Shown in pieces: positions 10,488 through 21,175 of a DNA stretch of 64,000 nt (within the stretch, counting starts at the first letter, position 1; each line of letters begins with the position of its first letter). Position numbers and translations under genes: made by a program. The notes under the pieces were generated by a model. That model saw only the letters and a program-made list of their open reading frames with translations. It was not told the origin of the DNA and searched no databases. The stretch covers positions 1 through 64,000 of the forward strand of contig CAUJHS010000090.1 in NCBI GenBank assembly GCA_963204915.1, written 5' to 3'. The DNA comes from Planctomycetota bacterium. Lineage in GTDB: Bacteria > Planctomycetota > Planctomycetia > Pirellulales > Pirellulaceae.

Positions 10488-11465
10488 CTAAGATGCGGCA
10501 AGAGGTACGCGCGTTTCCGACACATTCTCCGAAAGTCCAGCCGTCGGATTCGGGCCGCGAGGCGTAAACACGCGAACCGCTTTGGGAACAACGCGAAATG
10601 AAGCTGGCGTATACGCGATGATTTCACCGTCTGCGTTCACCGCGCGGCTACGCCGAGTGACAATTTGAAATTCTTGTCCATGTAGGGTGCGAACCAATGG
10701 GCGCCCTTTCAGTTTTCCGGTGCGCAGGGCTAGCATTAAAGGAATCATCTGCCACCAATGGTCGACTTCTAAACTGTACAAGTCAAGTCGTTGATCGTCG
10801 ATGGCGGCGTCCTCCGCCACGGCGAGAGCGCCACCATAGTAGCGGCCGTTACCTACTGTGATCTGCACGGTTCTAACGCGATGAACTTCATCGCCACAAC
10901 GAATTTCCGCGCTAAATGGACGCAAGTTCCGCAGGACGCTGCTCGCAGTAAGCAGGTAAGCCATTACGCCCCAACGCTTTTTGACTTCATGTGTCAATCG
11001 CTTGGTGATTTCCACACTCATTCCCATGCCGGCGACATTGAAATAGTGTTTGCCGTTTACACAACCAACATCGATTTGGCGTGTATAGCCGTCTTGAATG
11101 ACGCCGCACGCCTGCGCCAAATCCGCTGGAACGCCCAATGTGTGCGCAAGGTCGTTCGCCGTTCCCAGTGGCAAAACTCCCAAGGGCAGGCCGGTTTCTA
11201 CAAGTGCATCGGCAGCGGCGTTGAGTGTACCGTCACCGCCTCCGATGACGACATAGTCGACGCTCTTATGATATTCTCGAATAATCTTGCCGATATCTCG
11301 CGGTTTGCGAATTCGCTTGGGCAGCAACTCAACGCCCGAATCGCGCAACAATGCGAAGGCTTGATCGAGCCGTTCCGCGACTTGCCGCGCGCCCAAATTA
11401 CCGAGAAATAACGCGCGTCCTCGCGGTTTAGCGCCGTTCGAGGAAATCGATCCATCCATAGTCAT
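10488..11465 (-). CDS. Diacylglycerol kinase-type lipid kinase (DgkB/YegS family)
   Basis: A lipid kinase of the DAGK catalytic-domain family (YegS, DgkB, BmrU), phosphorylating diacylglycerol or a related lipid at the inner membrane face. The nucleotide-binding motif GGGDGTLN is followed by LPLGTANDLAHTLGVP, both diagnostic. The C-terminal beta-rich domain, with INVDGE-like sequence VNADGEIIAYTP, is also present. About 325 residues, typical. The start is either the ATG at 11465 or the ATG at 11459; the two differ by two residues. It is separate from enolase by 262 bp. Confidence 0.88.
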   Translation of the reverse strand: MTMDGSISSNGAKPRGRALFLGNLGARQVAERLDQAFALLRDSGVELLPKRIRKPRDIGKIIREYHKSVDYVVIGGGDGTLNAAADALVETGLPLGVLPLGTANDLAHTLGVPADLAQACGVIQDGYTRQIDVGCVNGKHYFNVAGMGMSVEITKRLTHEVKKRWGVMAYLLTASSVLRNLRPFSAEIRCGDEVHRVRTVQITVGNGRYYGGALAVAEDAAIDDQRLDLYSLEVDHWWQMIPLMLALRTGKLKGRPLVRTLHGQEFQIVTRRSRAVNADGEIIAYTPASFRVVPKAVRVFTPRGPNPTAGLSENVSETRVPLAAS

Positions 11466-11729
11466 CAAAGGGGTTAAGCGACAATTTCACAGTCCGTCGC
11501 TACTCAGAGCAATTTGCGCGCCAGATGCACGGTTCACCGTTTCGCGCTACGCTATCCCTGATTTGCTAGCATATTTGACGCCAAGTTGCATTCCAGAAGC
11601 AACGCGGCGCCTACTTGGACCGTGAAAAGATGGATCAACTGCGTCACTTTGACACATCTCGCCAATGTTGCGCGTCGCCCGAGACGCCAAAGATGCTCGG
11701 ATTCGCAGTAGGATCGCCCGCCAATTTCC

Positions 11730-13301
11730 TTACATGACGGCAAAATAGTTTTCCACGGCGAAATCAAAGGCCTCGGCGCTAAGCTTTAACTCTTTACGTT
11801 CGTAAAGGCAATGGTGACGCACCTGGAGTAGAAGATCGCGCGGCTGGCAACACCGGAACGGTCGATTGGCTTGCTGGAAATGCTTTTGAATCAAGTACTC
11901 AATGACCCCTTCGTGATACTCAAAGCCAAGTTTGGGGCACATCAGCCGGAATAACTGTTTGAATTCTTCGACGCTCGGGTCGACCACTTCAATCTTATAG
12001 GGAATGCGCCGCAAAAAAGCATCGTCGCACAGGTCGCGCGGTTCAAGATTGGTTGAGAAAATGATGAGTTGGTCAAACGGCACCTGTATTTTTTTGCCGT
12101 TCGCGAGATTCAGAAAGTCGTATCGTTTCTCTAGAGGTACGATCCAACGATTCAGCAGTTCGTCAATACTCATGCGTTGGCGACCAAAGTCGTCAATCAC
12201 GAGCGTTCCACAATTGCTCTTCAGTTGGACTGGCGCTTCGCTAATGCCGGTCGACGAGTTGAGAGCGACTTCGAGATTCTCCATGGTGAGTTCGCCACCC
12301 ACGACGATCGTTGGCCGTCGGATTCGGACCCAACGTTTATCGATGCGCGACTGGTCGAGTAATCCGTCGTTCTTCTGCGGCGGAATCTCCTCATGGTTCA
12401 TCGGGTCGAACATGCGCACAATTTCGCCGTCGATGCCCAAGGCCCTGGGAATCCAAATGTATTGCCCAAACGATTTGGTCACACGTTCGGCGATACTCGT
12501 TTTGCCATTGCCGGCAGGACCAAACAGGAACATGCCGCGGCCAGAATTAATCGCAGGTCCTAAGCGCGAGAGCGTTTGCGAGTTGATCAGCAGATCTGCA
12601 AACGCATTCCGTAAATCATCAGGCGTAGGGTGTTGATTTTCGAGCGACTGGGCTTTGACGCTCGCGATGTAGTCGGACAACGCCACCGGCGCCGCGCCAA
12701 AATACGTGCAATGGGCGGCATATCGCCGGGCGCGCTCGCGGCCCAAATCGGTCAACTGATAAAGGTAATCGCCCATTGACGCCGAGCCGCGGTAGACCAC
12801 CAATTGATCAAGCTTCATCTGCCGTAGGAGTTCTTCAACCAGTACAAACGGCAGTTTCAACTGATCGGCAATTTGGCGGCCATTCTGGTCGCCGCGACCC
12901 AAGAGGAACTTCAACGCCAGCGCTTCAACTTCACTTTCGGTGAGCCCCGCCTCCTGAAGCGACGTCGGTTCCAGCGGCAGAAACTCTTCCGGACCTTCTT
13001 TTGCACGCGCCGCAACGGGCGCAATCTCACCAATGTTCGATTCCTCGTGAACGACGGGCGACTCGTACTCCGACAGTTCCGAAGCGTTCGACCGTGTCAG
13101 ATGATTGATGCGTTGCAGTAGTTGATCCAGTCGCTCGTCGCGATCAACGCCCGATGATTTACGATTCGCACTACCCTCCGAGGCGACTTCCGCGTCGCGT
13201 TCGCAATTTGGTTCGACGGCGTCCGCGTCAACCAGCGCGCTACCGTCGGACGTCTTACCAGAAAGGATCGCCTTAAAGTGTTCGCCAAACGATCCGCGCA
13301 T
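11730..13301 (-). CDS. AAA family ATPase with N-terminal winged-helix-like region
   Basis: An ATPase of about 523 residues. Walker A is GPAGNGKT (261-268) and the Walker B-like element is [11 protein letters not shown] sensor segment reads [12 protein letters not shown], and arginines in FLRRIPYK follow. Residues 110-210 look like a winged helix ([14 protein letters not shown], then EELLRQMKL and [11 protein letters not shown]), so it may bind DNA or another protein. The first 90 residues are polar and low in structure. Start: ATG 13301, since upstream sequence to 13385 looks non-coding. Similar proteins are widespread in planctomycetes; I know of no assigned function. The 264 bp between it and the lipid kinase hold nothing recognised. 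Confidence 0.75.
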   Translation of the reverse strand: MRGSFGEHFKAILSGKTSDGSALVDADAVEPNCERDAEVASEGSANRKSSGVDRDERLDQLLQRINHLTRSNASELSEYESPVVHEESNIGEIAPVAARAKEGPEEFLPLEPTSLQEAGLTESEVEALALKFLLGRGDQNGRQIADQLKLPFVLVEELLRQMKLDQLVVYRGSASMGDYLYQLTDLGRERARRYAAHCTYFGAAPVALSDYIASVKAQSLENQHPTPDDLRNAFADLLINSQTLSRLGPAINSGRGMFLFGPAGNGKTSIAERVTKSFGQYIWIPRALGIDGEIVRMFDPMNHEEIPPQKNDGLLDQSRIDKRWVRIRRPTIVVGGELTMENLEVALNSSTGISEAPVQLKSNCGTLVIDDFGRQRMSIDELLNRWIVPLEKRYDFLNLANGKKIQVPFDQLIIFSTNLEPRDLCDDAFLRRIPYKIEVVDPSVEEFKQLFRLMCPKLGFEYHEGVIEYLIQKHFQQANRPFRCCQPRDLLLQVRHHCLYERKELKLSAEAFDFAVENYFAVM

Positions 13302-13419
13302 TGCGCTTATCCCGCACTGAGGGAATGATTCCACTACGACGGCAAAGACCACTGGAACCCTACGTCGCACTCGTCCAGCCGTCAAACAACTGACTCGCTG
13401 CGGTTACGGAGGAGCGTAC

Positions 13420-13446
13420 ACAAAACCTGCTTGGTTTTGTTTTTTT
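13420..13446 (+). terminator. Intrinsic terminator or attenuator ahead of the sugar ABC genes
   Basis: The stem ACAAAACC / GGTTTTGT (8 bp, 5-base loop) is followed by six further T residues on the plus strand. It sits between two divergent genes, 128 bp before the binding-protein start, so it does not end an annotated gene. It could end a short leader or small RNA, or act as an attenuator for the downstream operon. Confidence 0.55.
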
Positions 13447-13573
13447 GTCGTTAGGCGCTACTTGTTTCCACGGTGATCGGGGGCTAGAATCTCAGCGTTT
13501 AAGTCGGTTATTTGCAAGGAATTACGACTTTTCTGCAAGACTCCCTTCCAAACTTTGAATCAGGAATATCGAG

Positions 13574-14728
13574 ATGTCCCGCGCGTCGTTGTCTCTATTG
13601 CTACTTTTGTTTTTGGCGGCCTTCACAACGACGGCTTGTTCGCAACGTCGCGGCGGTTCGCCCAGTGAAAGTGGGAGCGCATCCGACACGGGCGAAGGCG
13701 GCAGCCAAACAAGCGCAATTGATGCGCGCACTGCAAATTGGCCCGTCGAGGCTGGAAAGTACACGATTCTCGGCATTTTGACCGACAACAAAGATCACAC
13801 TCGAGCCAAAGGCAACGCCGAAGACACGCTAGCGAATCACCCCGACGTGAAATGCATGGTGGGATTGTGGGCGTACAATCCGCCCGCCATTCATTCGGCA
13901 GTGAAAGGCGCGGGAAAGGAAGGAGAGATTGCGATTATTGCGTTTGACGAACATCGCGACACCCTTCAGGCCATTGCCGATGGCGAAATTTACGGCACGA
14001 TCGTGCAGCAGCCTTTCTTGTTTGGTTACCGATCGGTTGAATTCCTCTCGGCATTGGCTCGCAAACAAGACGTTGATATTCCCGAGAGCGGGAAGATCTA
14101 TGTTCCGCATACGGTTATCAAACAAGACAATGTGGGCGACTTTCGTCAGAAAGTAGAGGCCATGTTAAGCGGTAATGGCCAACCGCCGGAACATGCACGT
14201 GAATACGACACCACTCAACCAGTGAAGGTGGCGTTCATTACCAATTCCGTTGATCCCTTTTGGACATTGGCCGAGAAAGGTTGCCAATTGGCCGCCCCGG
14301 CGTTCAATGCCGAATGTCAGGTGCTAATGCCTCCCAATGGGCAAGTTGAAGAGCAAAAGCGATACATTGAAGAACTGATTGCATCGCAATGCCAAGGTTT
14401 GGCGATTAGCCCCATTGATCCGGCCAATCAAGTTGACATTATTAATCAGGCATGCAACATAATGCCGGTTATCGCCCAGGATTCCGATGCGCCCGACACC
14501 AACCGTTTGTTTTATCTTGGCACAAGCAATTACCTTGCCGGCCGCGCAGCTGGGAAGTTGGTTAAAGAAGCGGTTCCCGATGGCGGAAAGGTCATGATCT
14601 TCGTTGGCAAGATGGAAGTGATTAACGCGCAAGAGCGGAGTCAAGGCGTGATTGACGAATTGCTCGACGCGCCGATTCCGGAAGAGTTTGCCGATCAAAT
14701 GGATTCAACGTCTACCAGCGAAGAATAA
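13574..14728 (+). CDS. Sugar-type ABC substrate-binding lipoprotein with circularly permuted halves
   Basis: A periplasmic binding protein of the ribose/galactose type (384 residues). A signal peptide ends in a weak lipobox TTAC with Cys22. The order is unusual. Residues about 60-200 match the C-terminal half of the family (ligand residues in YNPP, IIAFDE and TIVQQP, ending at the usual C-terminal helix KQDNVGDFRQKVEAML). Residues about 216-366 match the N-terminal half (VKVAFITNSVDPFW, AISPIDPANQ, DSDAPDTNR, AQERSQGVIDELL). The linker at 201-215 would join the ancestral ends. All expected ligand-contact motifs are kept in one uninterrupted frame, so the protein may still fold and bind. AGGA 8 bp upstream supports the ATG. 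The ATPase follows directly. Confidence 0.88.
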   Translation: MSRASLSLLLLLFLAAFTTTACSQRRGGSPSESGSASDTGEGGSQTSAIDARTANWPVEAGKYTILGILTDNKDHTRAKGNAEDTLANHPDVKCMVGLWAYNPPAIHSAVKGAGKEGEIAIIAFDEHRDTLQAIADGEIYGTIVQQPFLFGYRSVEFLSALARKQDVDIPESGKIYVPHTVIKQDNVGDFRQKVEAMLSGNGQPPEHAREYDTTQPVKVAFITNSVDPFWTLAEKGCQLAAPAFNAECQVLMPPNGQVEEQKRYIEELIASQCQGLAISPIDPANQVDIINQACNIMPVIAQDSDAPDTNRLFYLGTSNYLAGRAAGKLVKEAVPDGGKVMIFVGKMEVINAQERSQGVIDELLDAPIPEEFADQMDSTSTSEE

Positions 14729-14785
14729 CTTTGCGATTGCATGTCGCAATTGGGCGTTGAATCTCACGTAGTGAACGTTGGCTCC

Positions 14786-16297
14786 ATGTCTGTTTCCCTG
14801 CTCGAAGTGCGGAATGTCTCCAAGCAGTTCCCCGGCGTCAAGGCGCTACAAGGCGTCAATTTGCGCATCGAACGCGGCGAGGCGTTGGCCGTGATCGGCG
14901 AGAATGGCGCTGGCAAAAGCACCTTGATGAAAATCTTGGCCGGCGTACAGTCGCCCGATGAAGGGGAAATTCTTCTTGCGGGCCAGTCAGTGACAATTTC
15001 CTCGCCGCGACGAGCAACGGAACTGGGAATCGCTCTTATCCACCAAGAATTGAATCTGGCGGGAAATCTCGATATTGGGGCGAATCTGTATCTTGGACGC
15101 GAACCGCGCCGATTCGGGTTGATTGACTTCGGGCGGATCTATCGCGACTCGCGCAGCGTGTTGCAGCAAGTTGGGCTGAATCTCTCGCCAAAAACCTTAG
15201 TCGGCACGCTGCCAATTGGACAGCAGCAACTTGTAGAAATCGCCAAGGCGCTATCGGCCGACGCCCGGATCTTGATTATGGATGAGCCGACTTCGAGCTT
15301 GTCGTCCGGCGAAACAGCCCGACTGTTCGAGGTAATCCACGACCTAAAGTCGAAGGGCGTGAGTATTGTTTATATTTCCCATCGCTTGGGTGAGGTAAAA
15401 GAAGTTTGTGATCGCGTGACCGTCTTGCGAGACGGCAAAAACGCAGGCGAATTGGCGCGCGAGGAAATTGACCATGATCGCATGGTGCGCCTTATGGTGG
15501 GCCGCGATCTGTCGCAATTCTATGCACGTAAGTCGCATGATCCTGGCCCGCCGATGTTGGAAGTGCGCGATCTTCGCGTGCCGGGCCATGGACAACATCC
15601 CCTCAGCTTCAAGGTGCGAGCAGGGGAAATTGTTGGCATGGCTGGGCTGGTCGGGGCAGGACGCACGGAGCTGCTTCGCGTGCTCTTTGGCATTGACCAT
15701 GCTGAAGGGGGCGAAATCCGTATTGGGGACAAAGTGGTCAACCTGCGAAGTCCGCGAGACGCAATTCGGGCCGGAATGGCGCTCGTGCCGGAAGACCGTA
15801 AAGAGCAAGGGCTCGTGTTGGAAATGGCGGTCCGGCACAACATCAGTTTGGCCAGCCTCCGGAGAGACCAAACGGCAGGATTCCGGAGTGGACGGAAGGA
15901 ACGCGCCGCCGCGAACCACTTGATTAACCAACTTAATATTAAGACGCCCAATCAGGAACAAATCGTGCAGTTCCTCTCGGGAGGCAATCAACAAAAGGTG
16001 GTCCTCGGCAAATGGCTGAATATGCGTCCGCGCGTACTCCTGCTGGATGAACCGACGCGTGGCGTCGATGTAGGCGCAAAACGCGAGATCTACATGATCA
16101 TGGAGCAGCTGGCAGGGGAGGGAGTGGCGATACTCTTCGTTTCTAGCGAGATGGAGGAAGTTCTCGGTATGTCCGATCGTACGTTGGTCATGCACGAGGG
16201 ACGTATTACCGGAGAGTTAGCACGCCACGAACTCACGGAAGAGGCCATCATGCATCTGGCGACCGGCAAATTGAAACCCCGCCCCGAGGCGGCCTAA
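14786..16297 (+). CDS. Sugar ABC transporter ATP-binding protein (RbsA/MglA-like, tandem domains)
   Basis: A two-domain ATPase of the carbohydrate-uptake CUT2 type. The first domain has Walker [10 protein letters not shown], signature LPIGQQQ and Walker [11 protein letters not shown]. The second has the degenerate P-loop [10 protein letters not shown], signature LSGGNQQK and Walker [13 protein letters not shown], exactly the asymmetry expected of RbsA/MglA. I place the start at ATG 14786, matching family N-termini; an ATG at 14741 is in frame and closer to the preceding stop. It pairs with the binding protein just upstream. No RbsC-type permease follows: the next gene is ftsH on the other strand. 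Confidence 0.9.
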   Translation: MSVSLLEVRNVSKQFPGVKALQGVNLRIERGEALAVIGENGAGKSTLMKILAGVQSPDEGEILLAGQSVTISSPRRATELGIALIHQELNLAGNLDIGANLYLGREPRRFGLIDFGRIYRDSRSVLQQVGLNLSPKTLVGTLPIGQQQLVEIAKALSADARILIMDEPTSSLSSGETARLFEVIHDLKSKGVSIVYISHRLGEVKEVCDRVTVLRDGKNAGELAREEIDHDRMVRLMVGRDLSQFYARKSHDPGPPMLEVRDLRVPGHGQHPLSFKVRAGEIVGMAGLVGAGRTELLRVLFGIDHAEGGEIRIGDKVVNLRSPRDAIRAGMALVPEDRKEQGLVLEMAVRHNISLASLRRDQTAGFRSGRKERAAANHLINQLNIKTPNQEQIVQFLSGGNQQKVVLGKWLNMRPRVLLLDEPTRGVDVGAKREIYMIMEQLAGEGVAILFVSSEMEEVLGMSDRTLVMHEGRITGELARHELTEEAIMHLATGKLKPRPEAA

Positions 16298-16417
16298 ACG
16301 CTGGGCGGGCACAACACGTTGTGTCTTAAACAGGCCGAACGAACGTAAGAAGTCATTGTCCGCCAGCTTCGAAACAGAAGCATCGAACACGTGCGCCGCG
16401 TGCGATCGCGAACTACG

Positions 16418-18433
16418 CTATCCTCGCTTTTCCATTCGCGTGTCGTCCGACATGTCGATTTCAAGAGGCCGAGCGACTTTTTCGGCGGTTCCCGGAACAA
16501 CCATCGGACCGGGCGACGCTTCCTCGATAATCCGTTTGAGGTCGGTTGCGTCGATCGACTCGACTTCAATCAACCTTTCTGCTAGTGCCACGAGGGCTTC
16601 CCGACGAACTTCCAGAATGTGACGAACCTTCTCGAGCCCTTCGTCGATGATGCGATGTATCTCTTCGTCAATCTCCCGGGCCGTTTGCTCGCTGTGGGAA
16701 CGCATCCGGTCGTCGCCTTTGCCTGTTGCAAGGAAAGGCGAACCAGGCGATTCCCGGAAATTGACGCGTCCTAACTCGCTCATGCCATAGTCCATCACCA
16801 TGCTGCGAGCGATCTCGGTGGCGCGCTCCAAATCGTTCTGAGCGCCGGTCGAAATATCGTGATAGATAAGCTCTTCGGCAATGGTGCCGCCCAGGAGGAC
16901 CTGAATGCGGCTCTCTAATTCGGTTTTCGTCATCAGATAGCGATCACCCTCGGGCCGCTGCATCGTGTAACCCAGCGCCGCAAACCCACGCGGAATGATC
17001 GACACCTTATGAACGGGATCAGTATTCGGTAGGCAGTACGCTACAAGCGCGTGGCCGCTTTCATGATACGCCACGCGATGTTTCTCATCTTCATTCATCA
17101 CGCGCTGTTTTTTTTCCAAGCCCGCGGTAACACGCTCCACGCCTTCGTTGAATTCTTCAATTCCGACGGAAGCCTTGCCTTTGCGAGCCGCAAGCAACGT
17201 GGCCTCATTGACGAGATTCGCTAAGTCGGCTCCCACAAAGCCCGAAGTAATCGATGCAACGGCTTTCAAATCGACATGTGGATTGAGCTTCACATCCTTA
17301 ACGTGCACTTTCAGGATGTCCTCTCGGCCGCGTACGTCCGGTCGATCGACAAGAACTTGACGGTCAAACCGGCCCGCCCGCAGCAGCGCGGGGTCAAGCG
17401 TTTCTGGCCGATTCGTCGCACCGATTACGATAATACCCGCGTTGGAGTCAAAGCCGTCCATCTCCACGAGGAGCGCATTGAGCGTTTGTTCGCGTTCGTC
17501 ATGGCCGCCGACGATGCTGTTGCCGCGGCTCTTGCCGAGTGCATCCAGCTCGTCGATGAAAATGATGCAAGGCGATTTCGCCTCCGCCTGCTGGAACAGG
17601 TCGCGCACGCGCGCTGCACCTACGCCTACAAACATTTCAACGAAATCGGAACCGGAAAGACTGAAGAACGGAACGCCAGCCTCGCCCGCGATAGCACGCG
17701 CGAGAAGCGTCTTTCCAGTTCCCGGAGGCCCGACCAAAAGCACGCCTTTGGGAATTCGACCGCCTAAGCTTTGATACTTCTCAGGAGCGCGAAGGAAGTC
17801 GACGATTTCTTTGACCTCTTCGACGGCCTCATCAATTCCGGCCGCGTCGTCAAAGGTGACGCCAATATCCTCCTGAGCATACAACCGTCCACGGCTACGT
17901 CCAAAGGACATGGGCGATCCAGCGCCATTCAAGCGTCGCATCATGACGACAAAAAGGATGACGAACAGCCCGGTCACGAGCAAAATGGGCAAGTTCGACT
18001 TCCAAAAATTGGGCTCTTCGTAGTCCCAATTGATTTCATCCTTCTTTGCAAGAAGCAATTCCTCCAACCGCCCCTTGGCCTCCGGCTCGTGGCTGGTGTT
18101 GGTTTGAAACGTAACACCCCGCTCCAAGCGGTTCCCCGGCGGTTTGGTCGCGATGTATCGATCGACCTTACCAACCACCGCCGTGGGTTGTACTTTCAGA
18201 TCACGCGGGTGACTGTACTCCACGGTTTGATTGCGAAGTTTCGTTTCAATTTTGCCATCGCCGATCAAAGTAACCAAATCAGGATATGCAATCCGATCGG
18301 CGGCGTTCAACGTGATCCAAACGACCGCGAACATAACCACGGCCGCCGCGCCGAGGACATACCATAGGATGTTTTGGCCACCCTCCGTGCGGCGATCGCT
18401 GGACTTGCGATCCTGCCCTTTGTCAGGTTTCAT
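16418..18433 (-). CDS. ftsH: ATP-dependent zinc metalloprotease FtsH
   Basis: Membrane-bound AAA protease that degrades misfolded membrane proteins and short-lived regulators; in other bacteria it controls LpxC, whose gene is also in this window. It has two transmembrane segments (about 22-42 and 148-166) with a periplasmic domain between, Walker A GPPGTGKT (235-242), Walker [11 protein letters not shown], the second region of homology at [15 protein letters not shown], and the zinc motif HESGH (457-461). At 671 residues it is of normal length. The C-terminal tail is short and polar. The 120 bp between its end and the convergent ABC ATPase gene hold only a weak 6-bp hairpin. Confidence 0.97.
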   Translation of the reverse strand: MKPDKGQDRKSSDRRTEGGQNILWYVLGAAAVVMFAVVWITLNAADRIAYPDLVTLIGDGKIETKLRNQTVEYSHPRDLKVQPTAVVGKVDRYIATKPPGNRLERGVTFQTNTSHEPEAKGRLEELLLAKKDEINWDYEEPNFWKSNLPILLVTGLFVILFVVMMRRLNGAGSPMSFGRSRGRLYAQEDIGVTFDDAAGIDEAVEEVKEIVDFLRAPEKYQSLGGRIPKGVLLVGPPGTGKTLLARAIAGEAGVPFFSLSGSDFVEMFVGVGAARVRDLFQQAEAKSPCIIFIDELDALGKSRGNSIVGGHDEREQTLNALLVEMDGFDSNAGIIVIGATNRPETLDPALLRAGRFDRQVLVDRPDVRGREDILKVHVKDVKLNPHVDLKAVASITSGFVGADLANLVNEATLLAARKGKASVGIEEFNEGVERVTAGLEKKQRVMNEDEKHRVAYHESGHALVAYCLPNTDPVHKVSIIPRGFAALGYTMQRPEGDRYLMTKTELESRIQVLLGGTIAEELIYHDISTGAQNDLERATEIARSMVMDYGMSELGRVNFRESPGSPFLATGKGDDRMRSHSEQTAREIDEEIHRIIDEGLEKVRHILEVRREALVALAERLIEVESIDATDLKRIIEEASPGPMVVPGTAEKVARPLEIDMSDDTRMEKRG

Positions 18434-18508
18434 CCGATGACTTCCTTCGTGACAATGGAAATTCGTCGCGGCCGCACGACGCGGCGTTCCTTGGCTATTA
18501 TACCTTGA

Positions 18509-19693
18509 TTACTCGCGAACCTGACGGAAATAGAATACGCCGCGTTTGTTCGAGGTAACGATATCGAGAAGACCATCGGCATCGACGTCGGCCAATTCAA
18601 ACTGTGTTCCGACCCCACTGTTATGGTCGATCTGATGGCTAATCCATTGGGCTTTGCCATCCTTTCGGGTCAACTCAAACCAATGGAGCACCGCCGGCTG
18701 GTCGCCGCCGGGATCGCCTTGAGCGTGCGCCCACCATCGTTTGCCCGTGACGAAGTCCGGTAATCCATCTCCGTTGAGGTCCGCCACACAAACCGCATGC
18801 GTTTGTGAGAACGAATCGTCAATCGTATGGGTTTTCCATTGGTCGTCGGCAACTTGTTCATGCCACCAGATCCCAAACGCATGAGGACTACTAGAGAGCA
18901 CGTCGTTATCGCCATCTCCGTCAAAATCGTAAACATGCATATGCGCAGCGCCGCTGCCGAAGGGGGCTTTGTGGAATTTCCAGGGCGACTGGGAGGCGGC
19001 TTCTGGGGCTTCCCACCAGCCTTCGTTACAGACGATATCGTTTCTGCCATCGCGATTGACATCGCCCACGCCTAACCCGTGCGAATATTTTTGCGTGCCC
19101 GGCGCGGCCTTTTGCGATACGGCCTGCAACGTCCAGGCGCTGTACGGATCGTCGGCCGGCTTTGCGTAACCCATTTGGCGATCAGGACCGTCGGGTTGTT
19201 GCGGGTCAGGAGAAAAAGCCAAAATTATCTCGCGCTGACCGTCGCCGTCCATATCGAGGTATTGGGGACTTTCATTGTTCGTCACGGGCGTGGCCGTATG
19301 CCGCTTCCAAGGCCCTTCCTTTCCTTGCGGGTTCTCAAACCACCACGTGGGAGTCCCTGGAAAGTCGACCACCATGACATCGCTCCAGCCATCCTTATTC
19401 ACGTCCTCGGCGAACGTGCAAAACGAATTGCTATACCCCTTAGGATCGTATTCCGGGGCTTGTTCCGTGATCGGGTGCATTTTCCAATCTGGCGCTTCAT
19501 ACCATACGAAACCTGCAACGATGTCCTTTTTTCCGTCGCGGTTGAAGTCCGCCACGGCAACGCCTTCACTGCGGAACTTCTCGTCCAAAACGGTTTTTTC
19601 AAAACGAATTTTGGGCGACTCTGCGGAAAGCGACGTGCACATTTGCAGACCAAAGACAGCAGCAACCAGATACGCTTGCAGCGGGTGGGTCAT
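18509..19693 (-). CDS. Secreted FG-GAP/VCBS repeat protein
   Basis: An exported beta-propeller protein. After a signal peptide (cleavage probably after LSA at about 24) there are seven repeats, each with a calcium-binding loop of the D-x-N/D-x-D-G pattern: DFNRDGKKD, DVNKDGWSD, DMDGDGQRE, DVNRDGRND, DFDGDGDND, DLNGDGLPD and DVDADGLLD. That count fits a closed seven-bladed propeller. Such proteins are very common in planctomycetes; ligands are mostly unknown. It lies 75 bp upstream of ftsH in the same direction and could be read through. Confidence 0.88.
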   Translation of the reverse strand: MTHPLQAYLVAAVFGLQMCTSLSAESPKIRFEKTVLDEKFRSEGVAVADFNRDGKKDIVAGFVWYEAPDWKMHPITEQAPEYDPKGYSNSFCTFAEDVNKDGWSDVMVVDFPGTPTWWFENPQGKEGPWKRHTATPVTNNESPQYLDMDGDGQREIILAFSPDPQQPDGPDRQMGYAKPADDPYSAWTLQAVSQKAAPGTQKYSHGLGVGDVNRDGRNDIVCNEGWWEAPEAASQSPWKFHKAPFGSGAAHMHVYDFDGDGDNDVLSSSPHAFGIWWHEQVADDQWKTHTIDDSFSQTHAVCVADLNGDGLPDFVTGKRWWAHAQGDPGGDQPAVLHWFELTRKDGKAQWISHQIDHNSGVGTQFELADVDADGLLDIVTSNKRGVFYFRQVRE

Positions 19694-20152
19694 GGTTTGG
19701 TTTCCTTGAGAGTCTTCGCGTTATGGGTGAGGGCGCCAAATGGAAAACGCGAATTTGATCACGGCACGGCGGAAAACGTCCACCTTGAAAACTGGCGCTC
19801 GGGCAGGCTCATCGGACCAACGTCCAAACCTTGATTGTAACTATCCTCCAGCCGACTCGCCATTCTCCCCGCACGGAAGCAACGGAGCTCTTAAATACGG
19901 CCGCCATCAGCCGCTGAGCCCCAGCCACAGTTGGCCTGGTCGATCGAGCAAGAACCTCACGCTAGCACGTGACGGCTAATTCAAGTGCAGCCATGTCTCG
20001 CAGGGAAGCGCGAGTTTTTGTGAGGGGCCGCATTGAAAGCGAGGAGACGCAATGGGCTTACATTCAGCAATCGTGAAGAAATATCCGTCACGCTCGACCG
20101 TGACATTGCGTTATCGCCAATTTCCACTGCCAGAAAGTGTTTTTGTTCTACC
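19694..20152. other. Intergenic stretch, no gene seen
   Basis: Between the FG-GAP gene start and the end of the ExbD-like gene, both on the minus strand. It should hold the FG-GAP promoter and the end of the motor operon transcript. I see no convincing reading frame, hairpin with a T-run, or repeat. Confidence 0.5.
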
Positions 20153-21175
20153 CTATTGCGCGGCCGAACGACTACCCTGCGGCGACCCCCCAATCGGCAA
20201 ATCTTCGGGTAGTGGACGGGCGGCAGTGAGAAAGCCGCGCCGGAACATCTCTTGCTTCAAGGTGCGAAAGTCATCGAAGCTGTCGGGATAGACCCAAACG
20301 GTTAAAGTTGTGCGTTGCGGGTCAAACTGGGAAAGCCGGGAGAAAAATTGCGATCCCGGCCGAAGTGCTTCCTCCAGTGGTTCGCCAAGATTGTCTTCAA
20401 TGGCGATGAGCACGAACTTTTCCAGTTCAACGCCTTCTCGCACGGCCGTGCCTACTTTGGTGGGCATGGCGAACTGTTTTCTCACTAAAGTGTACCGCAT
20501 GAGAAATCCGCCCTCGGGACCAAGGGTTTCGGTCACCATGGGCGACTCTTTTAGTTTCCATACTTTCTGGGGAGCTTCCGACTTTAACTTTTCGACGAGC
20601 GTATCCCAAGGGATGTAGGCCAATCGACCATGTAGCATGCGAAAATGCTCTTCGCGACCGAGAACGGTCTTGGCCATAGGGGTGGGCAAGTGTTCAATCA
20701 CTCCCACGCGCGGCACGACCGAGACCGCCGCCTGACGTTGTTGCTCCAGCACATGCAACGCCTGTTGTGCTTCGGTCAACTGACGCGCCACGTCGAATTG
20801 TTCGCGCTGGGTTGATCCTAGATTATTCCTCAATTCGTCAAGCTTCTCGCGCGCGGCAAGCGAAACGGCTTGGAGTTGGTTGCGCTCCCAGGTGCGCTGC
20901 TCCACTTCTGCGTTGACCTGTTCAATTTGCCGGTCGATTTCATGAATTTGAGTTTCCGCATCCCGAGCGGCCCGCCGCGACCCATCGACATCGACTTTTT
21001 CTTCCGGTGCAATTTCGGGCACGGATTCCGCTTCCGATTCGATCATCGCGTCTTTCGCCCCCACGCCAATCACCATCACTAGGATGATGAGAATCCCAAC
21101 GAGATTGCAGACAACGTCCAGAAACGAGTCCATCCCGGGAGCAGCGTCGAAATTGTCCGTGGACGGCCTTCTCAT
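20153..21175 (-). CDS. ExbD/TolR-like protein with coiled coil, motor operon third gene
   Basis: An inner-membrane protein of 340 residues. The single transmembrane segment at about 17-40 begins MDSFLDVVCNL; Asp20 stands where ExbD/TolR carry their essential proton-relay aspartate. A coiled coil follows at about 65-150. The C-terminal region (about 240-320) ends with a strand-helix pattern (LTVWVYPDSFDDFRTLKQEM) like the ExbD periplasmic domain. It overlaps the preceding gene by 4 bp (ATGA), so coupling is likely. With the TolQ-like protein it would form an ion-driven stator unit, by analogy with ExbBD, TolQR, MotAB and ZorAB. What it drives is unknown. Confidence 0.7.
   Translation of the reverse strand: MRRPSTDNFDAAPGMDSFLDVVCNLVGILIILVMVIGVGAKDAMIESEAESVPEIAPEEKVDVDGSRRAARDAETQIHEIDRQIEQVNAEVEQRTWERNQLQAVSLAAREKLDELRNNLGSTQREQFDVARQLTEAQQALHVLEQQRQAAVSVVPRVGVIEHLPTPMAKTVLGREEHFRMLHGRLAYIPWDTLVEKLKSEAPQKVWKLKESPMVTETLGPEGGFLMRYTLVRKQFAMPTKVGTAVREGVELEKFVLIAIEDNLGEPLEEALRPGSQFFSRLSQFDPQRTTLTVWVYPDSFDDFRTLKQEMFRRGFLTAARPLPEDLPIGGSPQGSRSAAQ

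Noticed and set aside
13574-14728. Swapped halves of the binding protein explained by a frameshift or two fused genes
   Set aside because: The frame is continuous, each half occurs once, and both halves are complementary parts of one fold rather than duplicates.
15344-16195. 283-codon frame antisense to the RbsA-like ATPase gene
   Set aside because: Shadow of a clearly assigned gene; His-rich composition without motifs.
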